A stretch of 64,000 nucleotides of DNA from Uranotaenia lowii (Eukaryota; Arthropoda; Insecta; Diptera; Culicidae): NCBI RefSeq assembly GCF_029784155.1, contig NC_073692.1:427409324-427473323 (forward strand), read 5' to 3'. A program made the position numbers and the translations under genes. Below, in pieces: positions 35,901-46,109 of the stretch. The number at the start of each line of letters is the position of its first letter. The stretch's first letter is position 1. A model generated the notes under the pieces. That model had not been told where the DNA came from. It saw nothing but the letters and a program-made list of their open reading frames with translations, and searched no databases.

Positions 35901-36505
35901 TCGCTCCCGGAGCCCCGAGGTAAACCAGACCAAAACCCTAATTGACACCTGAAGATGTTGTGCCCGGTAGCAAGGTAGCTACGTAGCAAGAGATGAAACA
36001 AATTAATCTCCACTTGTGTGTGAGGTTGAGACCAGGAGGAGCCTTTCGACCGGTCGGTATTACTTATCGGGATTGACCGAAGCGAGAGTGCTTGACAGAT
36101 GATGAAAGTGGCAATAATGGAATACGAAGAAATTGTTGTCGGGATCAGAAGATGGAGGAAGACAGGATAGCGATTTCAACAATTTTTCCTCTCAGAAGGA
36201 TGGATGAACGGACAATCGAACGGACCACTCGACGCTCCTCGTTTCGAGAAATGAAAAGTTCACTTTATTAAATTGAGCTGTATTGCCGCTATATAGGGGC
36301 TATTAAAAATCCACTGTTTTTTTTCTTTTCTTACCCTTATTGCTATGAATGAAAATTTATTTTATTCATTCAGATAAATAGCACACTAAAGCAGAGACGC
36401 AGTACCAACATGCTATGAAAAAGTATCTTAAAGATTGACACGAATGGTTTAGTTTGAAGATTTTTACATCAAACTTCGAAAATTAGGAAAAAAATGGAAT
36501 CTAAC
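32989..36505. other. Longest repeat-poor stretch; probable host non-coding DNA
   Basis: No terminal repeats or MITEs were seen over about 3.5 kb. TCCGGAT-like words recur at 33175-33330. From 34200 to 36250 the sequence is rich in TAATTA, GATAA and ATTAAT words of the type found in insect cis-regulatory DNA, for example GTGTAATTAAATAATTAC near 35192. One 132-codon frame at 34318-34716 is listed separately. It may be intronic or regulatory sequence of a gene outside the window, which is an inference from its unique appearance only. Confidence 0.4.
34318..34716 (+). CDS. Unrecognised 132-codon open frame
   Basis: It runs from an ATG to a TAA in the longest repeat-poor part of the window. The peptide is not low-complexity (it starts MQSKFHRFTSHKGRPTSHVH and has five cysteines and several WD/HY pairs). 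I recognise no domain, signal peptide or membrane segment, and no splice context was worked out. A frame of this length can occur by chance in sequence of this composition, so it is listed only as a weak hypothetical. Confidence 0.15.
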   Translation: MQSKFHRFTSHKGRPTSHVHIDEDHIGFGVGKLSLVNMVGLCYGPIQSLLSFGRATQCQLHYHYWRDSGQEIFCWDEKLIPNTNQTMGLNSAYSDCVEQTGFCGIVLMALDDQIPLMPITESLCSVQFPIFN

Positions 36506-37345
36506 AACGACAAAACTGACAAAAGTGACAAAAATGACAAAAATGTCAAAAAAGACATAAACGACAAAAATGATAAAAATGATAAAAATGACAAAAATGA
36601 CAAAAATGACAAAAATGACAAAAATGACAAAAATGACAAAAATGACAAAAATGACAAAAATGACAAAAATGACAAAAATGACAAAAATGACAAAAATGAC
36701 AAAAATGACAAAAATGACAAAAATGACAAAAATGACAAAAATGACAAAAATGACAAAAATGACAAAAATGACAAAAATGACAAAAATGACAAAAATGACA
36801 AAAATGACAAAAATGACAAAAATGACAAAAATGACAAAAATGACAAAAATGACAAAAATGACAAAAATGACAAAAATGACAAAAATGACAAAAATGACAA
36901 AAATGACAAAAATGACAAAAATGACAAAAATGACAAAAATGACAAAAATGCCAAAAATGACAAAAATGACAAAAATGACAAAAATGACAAAAATGACAAA
37001 AATGACAAAAATGACAAAAATGACAAAAATGACAAAAATGACAAAAATGACAAAAATGACAAAAATGACAAAAATGACAAAAATGACAAAAATGACAAAA
37101 ATGACAAAAATGACAAAAATGACAAAAATGACAAAAATGACAAAAATGACAAAAATGACAAAAATGACAAAAATGACAAAAATGACAAAAATGACAAAAA
37201 TGACAAAAATGACAAAAATGACAAAAATGACAAAAATGACAAAAATGACAAAAATGACAAAAATGACAAAAATGACAAAAATTACAAAAAATACAAAAAT
37301 ATCTAAAATAACTAAAATTATTAAAATTACAAAAATTACAAACAA
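36506..37345. repeat. 9-bp satellite array, about 85 copies, degenerate edges
   Basis: The core 36568-37281 is almost pure ATGACAAAA units with one variant near 36950 (ATGCCAAAA). The left edge holds diverged units (CGACAAAAC, TGACAAAAG, TGTCAAAAA) and the right edge fades into TTACAAAAA and ACTAAAATT words up to about 37345. It has the same orientation as the 14272 array. The five long frames over it are products of the 9-bp period. Confidence 0.98.
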
Positions 37346-37828
37346 TTTGCTCATTAAAAATACAATTTAGAGTTCAAGTTTAAAATTATTGTGCAGAAGA
37401 AAATTTTGAAAAAGCGATTGGCTTCAGCATTAATGAATTAAAATTAGAATTAGAAAATCTTAGTTCCAATTCCGAAAACGAATAAAAAATTGATTTTGAT
37501 AAAGATTTAAAATCTAAAATAATACCACAAATTGATATCAGTTTTTTTTTTACCAAAATGAAGTATTGAAGAGCAGAATCCCAATTATTTTCGAAGAATG
37601 ACTCAAATAAAAAAATATATACTATAGAATGATAGTCGACAAAATTGGAAGAACAAAGAAGATTATTTATTCCTCGAAATCAACATCAATTCCAAAATTA
37701 GTATTGAAATTCAGTAAAAGGGTAAAAAGACATGGAAATAAAACAGAATTAGACAATAAATAGTTTCAAGTAAAAATCCAGTTACAGAGCTGGGTTCAGT
37801 TCTCAAAAAAAATTTGAATACCAAAATT
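37346..37828. other. AT-rich non-coding stretch
   Basis: Repeated AAAATTAGAATTAGAAAAT-like words, similar in style to 45195-45400, suggest a decayed short-period repeat. No frame or element end was recognised. Confidence 0.35.
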
Positions 37829-38868
37829 TTAACACTAAACATACCGACACTTTGTGTATTATACCTGTTCATACCGCGAGCGGTCAAATGACGGCAAACA
37901 CCATTTTCGCTAAAACTCTCAACAGATTTTTACAAAATTTATAGTTTTGAAAAGCTTATAACGTGACTCAAATATGTTTTTCAGGCAATTTTCAGCTACA
38001 ATCAGTTATTTCAAAGTTATTTGAAGTTCAAAAAAATTTTTATGAAAAAACATGCTTCAGGAAGAAGGCTGTAAATCAGTTATTAAGTGCTCGAAAAAAA
38101 TATCACTTAGTGCCTGAGAAAGCTGAAATTAGAAGCTAAATGTTGCAGATATGGAACATTTTTTTTAGAATTATTTTAAGATCATGGCCACAAAAAATGT
38201 AAAAAAGTTGTGTAAATCCCGTACTTTTCAATCAATCAACTATCAAAGCTGTTCCTGTTGCAGTAGAAAAATTTTAAAAGTAGATTGGAAAGTTGACGTA
38301 ATTGGTCACATTTTGGCATCTTTAGATTTTCAAAATACGAAATACATAATTTATGACGACTTTTCAAAGGTAGCTGTTTTTCGAACTTTTTATGAATCTG
38401 GATTTTCTGAGACAATCCCTACACCAAAATTCAGCTTTGCACTGGATTTTGAGTATGTTAACGTTAGGTTTAAGCAATAAAACTATATGCAAAAGAAAGC
38501 AAATTTCATACCAGTTCTAGTGATGTAACTGCATTGAAAATTGTCTGAAAAGCATATTTGAGTCACGTTATAAGCTTTTCAAAACTATAAATTTTGTAAA
38601 AATCGGTTGAGAAACAAGAGAGTTTTAGCGAAAATGGTGTTTGCCGTCATTTGACCGCTCGCGGTATGAATAGGTATACCACACGCGTTATTCGAAAACC
38701 GCAACACTTTGAAAAATTTAAAAAACGCAAAAATACTTGCATTTTAAAAATAAAAATAGTCCTGTCGTTAAATTTGCGAAAAAAAATTTATAAAATTTAT
38801 ATAAGGCGTAATCATCATTTAAAGTTCCAAAACCGTCATTTGACCGCCTCCGGTACGTTTAGTATTAA
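37829..38868. mobile_element. piggyBac-like non-autonomous element with TTAA ends
   Basis: The ends read TTAA-CACTAAACATACCG on the left and the reverse complement of TTAA-TACTAAACGTACCG on the right, the signature of TTAA-targeting piggyBac elements. Inside lies a second, stronger inverted repeat of about 140 bp (37859-37994 against 38536-38679) containing CCGCGAGCGGTCAAATGACG. A shorter copy of that motif abuts the right end at 38833-38864. A 98-codon frame (38184-38480) sits between the inner arms but shows no transposase signature. The element is probably moved by a transposase encoded elsewhere. Confidence 0.78.
38184..38480 (+). CDS. Open frame inside the piggyBac-like element
   Basis: 98 codons from an ATG at 38184 to a TAA, lying exactly between the inner inverted arms of the element. 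It has a short cysteine cluster (SCSCCSRK) about a third of the way in and no other recognisable motif. It could be a shortened transposase remnant, since piggyBac proteins end in a cysteine-rich domain, but I see no catalytic aspartates. Weakly supported. Confidence 0.25.
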   Translation: MATKNVKKLCKSRTFQSINYQSCSCCSRKILKVDWKVDVIGHILASLDFQNTKYIIYDDFSKVAVFRTFYESGFSETIPTPKFSFALDFEYVNVRFKQ

Positions 38869-40061
38869 AAACAAAAATCAACATTCACTTTAAAAATTGA
38901 ATGAATAATTTGAATAAAGAGCATTTCTTGTCATTTCTTTATTAGAACTGGCTCAAACTTAAATAATGAGCATTGTAATATTCCATCAAATCATTGATTG
39001 TGTCTTGGAGAAAACAAACGGAGCCAGACTTCAAAACTCGGATATCGAATGTTGGCAGATATGAATTTGAAAATTGAAAAATAAAAGATCGTATTCGTTA
39101 ATAGTCATCAAATTATCAATATCTCTGGATCAAACTCCGTTCTTGATTTTTTTAAGTTAAGAATTAGGATAATTGATAAATTACATTTTCAAAACTGTGA
39201 AAATTAGAATTTATCTCATAGGTAATAGTGAAAAAATATATTCTTTTCAAAATCGAAGGATTTTTGATTACTGCCTCATTAAAATTATAATTTGTAAATA
39301 TTTATTGCCTTGTCGAAATCTTGAAGGTTTGAAACGTTACTTTACCATTTTACCGTTTACTTGACCCATATGACCCTTCAGAACCAAAAGCTTAAAAGTG
39401 CAAAAATGGTCAATTTTGAGTTTATAGAAAATAATGATTTTTGATGTTTCCAACAATATTTGGTGAAATTTTTAGATTTATAAAATTTATCCTCCATAGT
39501 TTTCCGATCGAACGAAAGTTACAACTATCTGAAAAATGCATAAAAAACGTGAAAAATAATACTTTAAAGCGCGTATTCTCGAAAACAGCTTTGATGCACG
39601 TATAACTCCTTAACTCTAAGTGCCTTTATGTCACTTGAATAGCTTACTCTCTAATGTGAATCTCCAATGTTATTCCCAATGTTATCTCCAATGTATGTTT
39701 TCCCACTTAATATTTTAGAACTTATGAAAATTTGATTATGTTTTTTTAGCAAGTTATGGAGGCATCTGAGGAAAATTTTACTGAAAATATATTTTATACC
39801 ATCGAGCCGTGGAGAAATTTTTCCAATAAAATGTGTATTTAAAACGTTGAGTTATATATCCTGAATTAATTTATATTTTGAGGGCTCCCCCGTCCTAGTT
39901 TAAGGTATAATAAATGTTGAACATTTAATACAGATTGGCAGTTTTGATAGCTGTTTACAGCAACAAAACTTTTTTTTCTCCTCGGGGGGGCCTTAAGTCG
40001 GCGAGCTGGAGACTAATGCCCCCATTGCCCCCCCCCCCCCCCTCTTAAACCGGCTTTGGGT
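38869..40061. other. Non-coding stretch
   Basis: AT-rich sequence without terminal repeats. A homopolymeric C run (40026-40042) lies near the right edge. No frame worth calling. Confidence 0.35.
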
Positions 40062-40735
40062 AAGTTGCAACAAAATTTGTTTTTTTTATGAAAAATCAAA
40101 TGAAAACATTTGAAAACGTTTGAAATTAAATTTTACATTTTCTCTGTAAAAAATAATTTAAAAAAGCATATGGGTGCTGCGTACATTTAGGGGTAAAAAA
40201 TATTTCAAAAAATCTATTAGCTGAAACCATAAAAGGTAATGTTTGGATGGATGCAATTGTGAAATAAACAAACGCGTGATGCAAAAAATCATATTGTAGC
40301 ATATGGAAACGAGATTTCAAAGATGAATCCTTGATTTTCATTTTGATGCATTTAAGCCCAGACTGTCAACTGAATTATAAAAATATCGACCTATTTGAAA
40401 AAACTTGGTGATTGCCCGCAAAATATTTTTACACCAACAGTGTTGGTAAAGGATGATAAATGCAATATAAAGTTTGTTAGTTATATCATACTGGGTAAAG
40501 TTTTTACGGCATCGAAAAATCAAAAAGTTTGTACATTAATTGCTCGATTTTTCAAATTTTTAATAGGAATCAAGAACTTTGAAAAACTATCTTGCAACGT
40601 GCGAAACTATGTCATCGCCATTTTCTTGTTATTAATTGAAAACTTTGTTATATTTTATTAAAATAAAAATTGAATAAGTGTCGTGCTATCCAAATGTTGC
40701 ATCTTGCCCGTTGAATGATGCCCCGTATGACAGTT
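40062..40735. mobile_element. Decayed inverted copy of the CCGTCAA MITE
   Basis: The segment matches the reverse complement of the 7560-8324 element in several blocks, such as CATATGGAAACGAGATTTC at 40299-40317 against 7799-7817. It ends near GATGCCCCGTATGACAG, a damaged terminal repeat. The frame at 40395-40661 lies in this repeat and is not called. Confidence 0.55.
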
Positions 40736-41128
40736 TAGCGGGTTTTTTAGATAAGGTCTTATTAGGTAGTTTTCTTTTAACCGGGCCATCAGGGTGCGTT
40801 TATAGAATAAGTAATAATGCAATATTAAATATTTCAAGAGTTATTTGAGGGTCTCCGAAGGAATTGTTTCATTTGGATGCACCCGAGTAAAGTTACTAAC
40901 TGCCAAACTTCCAATAGTGTCATATTGACACTCAAGAGCAGATTAGGGCTAAGGGTCTTTTGGTTGCTTGGGTAATTTTCAGTCTTTCAAAGAAAATGAA
41001 AATGATAAATTTTATAACAAACTAGCTGACCCGGTAAACTTCGTTTTACCTTCTTAAGTAAAAATCGCAATAAATGTTTAATTTTATCTACACGTCCTTA
41101 ACTGCATCGTGCTTGCGAATAGATTCTT
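40736..41128. other. Non-coding; CTAGCTGACCCGG repeat start
   Basis: Mostly unassigned. At 41022-41050 the sequence ACTAGCTGACCCGGTAAAC, followed by TTCGTTTTACC, matches the start of a repeat that I recall as widespread in insect genomes. It leads into the tandem duplication at 41129. Confidence 0.35.
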
Positions 41129-41510
41129 ATGGAAATCGTAACAAATAAAGTTGAATTTGTATTGGGACCACCTTCCAAAAAAGTGAGATCCTTGAAACTA
41201 TTATACAAACCATCTCTGACCCAAAAAACCCTCGGATACCAAATTTCACTTCATTCCGACCGACCATTCATACGTGATGTTGTTACAAATAAAATGCCTC
41301 CATTTTTATATATAATAAGATGTGAAGAGATAATTTTGTATGGGGACCCCCCTTTCATAAAAAGTGAGATTGTTGAAACTATTATACAAACCATCTCTGA
41401 CCCAAAAAACCCTCGGATACCAAATTTCACTTCATTCCGACCGACCATTCATACGTGATGTTGTTACAAAGAAAATGCCTCCATTTTTATATATAAGATT
41501 GACTTTTGCT
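41129..41510. repeat. 181-bp tandem duplication in an insect repeat
   Basis: Two adjacent units share long identical blocks, such as GAAACTATTATACAAACCAT, TCGGATACCAAATTTCACTT and CGACCGACCATTCATACGTG, at a spacing of 181 bases. The preceding GACCCGGTAAACTTCG start marks this as part of a common dispersed repeat. The overlapping peptides in different frames reflect only the duplication. Confidence 0.85.
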
Positions 41511-44500
41511 ATAAAATCAAAACAATTAAAGGTAGGCGTGATTACCTACCTACATACATACAAGAGTGATTTATTCTAAGAAAAATAACAGTTCTAAGAA
41601 ATACAGTTCATTCAAACTATGTTTACGAAGTATTTACTTATGGTTTATGGTCCATTTTCATTATATATTAAAAAGGTAACACGATTTCTAAGCTCTTGAA
41701 CACTTTTCTCATCCCATGTCAAGATACTTGTTGCTAGTGTTGATGTTGTTATTTTATACATATATGTACGTTGCCGCATTGTTGGCGCCTTTATATTGCT
41801 TGATAACTTGATAATGCCTTTAGCTTGACTCGATTTTATTTATACGATGACGTGACGGCCGCTCGATAATCAGATGACACGAGACGGTCCCCTGTCTAAG
41901 ACATCGCAAATTCGATAAAACGGCTATTTATGGTATTTCGCTCTTCTGTAGTTCGAGCATTATGAGCACGGGTTAAGCAACACAAAAAAAAAGTAAAAAC
42001 CAACTATAATATATGCATTGGTATGTGAGAAGCCAGAATGATTTTTTTTTCGGCAAGAAGTTAACCGTCATCTTGCAGCAAAAATTTAGTTCTCTAAAAC
42101 AAAATTTCATTTTCATCTGGTTGAAACGACGACGATATATTCGATTGATACGCCAGACTGAGTTCGTGTCTTATCAATCCTGCGCCAATCAACCAAATTG
42201 AAACTTACATGCATGCAAAGGAAGACAGGGACCCGGACCCGGATGCACCGCAAATCTGTGGCCTGCAGCATCCCCGAACCCTTCTACTCTTTCTTTCACT
42301 CTATCAAGACGAGATGATGACATTGGGCGGGTGAATCTTGAACAACAATCTTCTAAGGAGAAGAACACGCGTCGTCGTCGTGAACCGTATGTGTGTCAGC
42401 CAGCCGAGTTTGTTGCTTTTCTTTGGGATGATGCAGCAAACTTTGTCTGTCTTCCTTCGTTTGTTTGTTGAAGGGAGAGAGCCCTTTGGTAAGGTACCTT
42501 CTAGGTTAGGTTCTTCCTATCAGCAGCAAAGGAAAAACCTCCGCCATGTAGTCCTGTCTGGGTTGCTGGCTGTAGGATGCTGTTAACTGGGTGCAATTTT
42601 CGAAAAACCGAAGCGTTCGTTCCATCCAAACCGGTTGGTGTCGGCTGCTACTGGAAAATGAAAATCTAATTCTGCTCATCGGTCGGAAACGGTTGTCTGG
42701 CTCTGAGAAGAAAAAAATGTCATCGATCGTTACATAGCACCGAACCATACCACTGATAAACTGATTAAACACTTTACGATGGGTTCAATCTGCTAGACAG
42801 CGAAGGAACATATATTTTTGCTTCTTACACGATATCTTCATTATCGTCAAGAACATTTCGAAAGGTTTTTAATCAAATTTGACGCATTGCTTATTCCTCC
42901 AATTGATCGATATTATAGGTTTTTTTTCATTTTGTCTCAATATTCTCCGTCATAAGCATCCAGCATACGAACGCATCTTCACCATAGTAAAAAAAAATAA
43001 TGATGCTCAATCAACCGTCCATTAATTTGTTTGAAACCGTCGATCTTCATTTCGGGGAATCATTTTCATATCGGGCATGTATGAAAAAATAATAAATTGA
43101 TTAATGAGCTTACATTGTTGATCCATTTGTTGCTTCAACGAGATTTGCTTTGTTTACATATGAAATGAGTATCAGTAGTTTGCAGACTAACAAATTGACT
43201 GATAATTGATACCTCTAAAATGAAAACCAACTACCAAAAACTATTGTATCAAGTAAATTGGTTATCAAATTATCTTTGAATTCTAAAAACTTTTCCCCTT
43301 TGTTTCAGAAACTGTTCACCATTACATTCGCGTGAGGAAGGTTAAATCGATTCACAGAATCGAAACTGAATAAAATTTTAGGATGGAAAATTCTTTCCGT
43401 TTAAATTCCAAAGGTAGGTACCTAGTGGTTTTGGAAAAGATGTGGGAAATATTGAACTATACGTCCGTGTTTGCCACTGGAGTTAATCCAAAAGAAATAT
43501 TAATATTGTTGTTTTGAATAAGATTGTATCAATAGACTGAGACGATTTAGGGTCATTTTTGAATGTTTCAAACCTTGATGTTTAAAAAGCTTCGTATTGC
43601 TTCAAAACTCAGCCATGATTTTTTGCAGAATTATCAAGTAACGTGTTCATAAGTAAATTTGAACTTTCATGTTTGTAAGGGGTTTATATGAGTTATGAAC
43701 TGTTTAACATTTACCTACTCGGAGAGCAAACAAACACGTTTTGCTGGACGCGCTGCTAGTGATTCTAGAAATTCAGGAATTATTTTACGTTTATGATTTT
43801 CATATTTTTGTGAAATCTCACAGCGTGAATTGTTGAACCTCACTAGAATGTAGATTAAATTTGCTTTCCAATGAATATACTTTTGATTGGTCCAAACAAA
43901 GTAAAGGCACTGAAAATCCGGGTACAACCTGAAGGGGAACCACAAAAACAAATGAAATTTCAATTTGTAAAAAAATCGCGCACAGTAGTCAACTTTGAAA
44001 AATTCCCGTTAATTCAATTTTTGTTGCATCAAAAATCTAAAGACAACAAAATGTCAGAATTAGAATAAAATTTGTAATGATATTTTTTCAAAAGCTCTAC
44101 CACCACTCAAACAGTTTCTACTAGCAATTGAATGAAAAGTAGGTTTTTCAGACCACTTTTTTGAACTTTTTGTGACCATTTCATTGAAAAAAAAAATTAA
44201 AAAAATTTTCTTGGCTCAAATTGACACTCCTAGTGCTGATTAGGGTAATGAAATCTAATGCGGATGAGGGTTAAGGCATCCGAAAAAAAAAATAGTTTAT
44301 TTTGGTGAAACATATTAAAAAAAAACTTTTTTGGACGTATAAATCAAAACTGAATTTGAGATTTTTGTTGAATTTACCAAAGAATGTGAATTAAACCGGG
44401 CAAAATCCGAACAGTTTTCTCCAATAGCCGGGCATTCGGGACGGGACTTGACTCGAAAATTTCATCGAAATACCGGGCAAGTCTTAATAAATCCAGATAA

Positions 44501-44595
44501 TTTGGAATGCTTATTCATAATTGAGGCATTTTGGAAACAAATTATACTATTTGGTGCATTTTTTAATCCTGTACTGAAATTTATATTTAGAAACA
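41511..44595. other. Non-coding, partly single-copy
   Basis: 41830-43100 has more balanced composition and looks like host DNA. The opposed frames at 42338-42586 and 42506-42772 have no domain. 44380-44480 has repeated CCGGGCA words of unknown origin. No element ends were established. Confidence 0.35.
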
Positions 44596-45191
44596 CCCAG
44601 CAAACATTTATGAAGGTATAACGCAGGAACAACAGAATTATTCAAACAAATATATCAGATGAAAAGATTGTATTAAACTTACCAAAATATCATATAGCTA
44701 CAAAAGTGGAGGCGATATATCTACAATGACAAGATTCCAACGATTCGATTTTCCGACAAAAAGTAAAATAAACGAAAAAAAATTTCCCCGACCGAGATTG
44801 GAACTCCCGTCCTCTGAGTTCGCTGTCCGATATCCTACCACGATGCCAACTCATCAGTTGATATGATCCATGCTATAGCTCTATAGGTGAGATTTTCTTT
44901 TTACGAACCGGTCAAAGGGAGAGACCGGATAGAGTGTCAATTGAAGGACCGCCCATTTATCGTAAATCAGTTCACTCAAATCGTAAATGTCGAATTAGCA
45001 TATTCTCAACTTTTTGGAGACATATTTACGAATTGACTAAACTGCTATCCGATTCAACTTTTTTTGAGCAAAGCTTGTCGTAAATGAATGATAGAAAATC
45101 ACTCAATACCAACGTGTTTACGATAGTTATTGAAAATGTGTTACTAATTGATTTGGATTATCATTTCTATTACGATTTCATGTTAGCTGGG
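44596..45191. mobile_element. Repeat with CCCAGC-AACAT ends, carrying a tRNA-like core
   Basis: The left end CCCAGCAAACATTTATGA pairs loosely with the complement of the right end (ATTTCATGTTAGCTGGG). This gives a roughly 596-bp unit of the sort common in mosquito genomes. No clear target duplication was found. The interior includes a minus-strand sequence with A- and B-box-like elements (44786-44852). Confidence 0.45.
44786..44852 (-). ncRNA. tRNA-like segment with pol III boxes, degenerate
   Basis: On the minus strand GTGGTAGGATATCGG resembles an A box and GAGTTCCAATC a B box (GGTTCGANTCC consensus). A TTTTTTTT run follows directly, as at the end of RNA polymerase III genes. Acceptor and anticodon stems do not pair well, so it is not a working tRNA and is more likely the head of a tRNA-derived SINE or a tRNA pseudogene. 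Confidence 0.35.
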
Positions 45192-45934
45192 CAATATTTA
45201 AATTCGAAAACAGATCCAAAACTTGAACTTGAATTCAGGTATAAAATCCAAATAAAGAATTAATATTCAAAATTAAGATTCAGATTGGCTCGTAAATAAG
45301 TAATGCTATAAAAATAAAAATATCAAGATGATTTTTTATTTTGTTGAGGAATTCAAATCAATTGAGATATCAGATATATAATTTGATTGTTGATTAAATT
45401 TCAAAAATTGAAATTTTAACACAAGTCATTTTGTATACACAACTCAGCTGAGAATCACAAAGGTTAAAAAAAGTTTATTTTATTTATTAAGTGTTGATTT
45501 ATAAGTAAATACCTACCTGTTTTCTTAAAATAAAATCATCGACATTATTTTATTTATGAAATTGTTTTTTTGAATATTGCTGATAATGAATCATGAAATC
45601 TTTTCGTAAAAAAAATCTGCAGGTAATGCCATATTTCCTCGGTGTATTGCTTAACCTCATAAATCAGAGGACTCAAACAACCCAATTCATAAGCAAATTC
45701 AAAGCCTTCAACCATGCATGAGGCGGTTCTTCCTACGGCCCTGGCATCAGTCAAAGTTTTTTTTAAATAGAAAGTACACTAACGTTTTTTACGCGGATGG
45801 ATTGATGGATTGATTGACGGATTGTTTGACATAAGCACGTTTATTTTTCACGGTCCTCGTGAATGAACACAATATTTGAGAGAAAATATTTCAAATTATA
45901 CATGTAAAAGGCACATGATACCGCGTATGAAAAC
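45192..45934. other. Non-coding stretch left of the copia element
   Basis: AT-rich with AAATTCAAA-like words. A 66-codon minus-strand frame (45554-45754) has an ordinary-looking composition, with a segment EFAYELGCLSPLIYEVKQ, but no recognised family and no start context. I do not call it a gene. Confidence 0.35.
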
Positions 45935-46093
45935 TGTTGAATCTAAGCAATCGGGCAATTGAGCTGTATTTTTTTCAAGCTCCCCTCTACTAAGTTAGTT
46001 CTTATCAAACCTCCCAACTGTTCAGTTCAGTACCCAAATAAAAGCTTCAGTTGTAAATCCATTGCGTTGTTCTTTCTTATACGGATTACAACA
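45935..46093 (+). repeat. 5' LTR of copia derivative
   Basis: 159 bp, TGTTGAATC to TTACAACA, with the canonical TG-CA ends. An AATAAA lies in the word CCCAAATAAAAGC about 55 bases from the 3' end and could serve as the poly(A) signal in the 3' copy. Confidence 0.97.
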
Positions 46094-46109
46094 GGTTATG
46101 GGCACTCAG
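46094..46109 (+). promoter_or_regulatory. Primer-binding site, initiator Met-tRNA half
   Basis: GGTTATGGGCACTCAG follows the LTR directly. It closely matches the copia-type site GGTTATGGGCCCAG, which pairs with an internal fragment of initiator methionine tRNA (family knowledge). The likely gag ATG (46098) lies inside this site. Confidence 0.85.

Noticed and set aside
36464..37370. Four to five 260-300-codon frames (DKN, MTK, FVI, FLS repeats)
   Set aside because: Same 9-bp satellite by-product on both strands at once.
44786..44852. Functional tRNA gene
   Set aside because: Pol III boxes and a T run are present, but the acceptor and anticodon stems do not pair.
45554..45754. 66-codon minus-strand frame with natural-looking composition
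   Set aside because: I could not tie it to any family, and it has no neighbouring transposon motifs or start context, so it stays uncalled.
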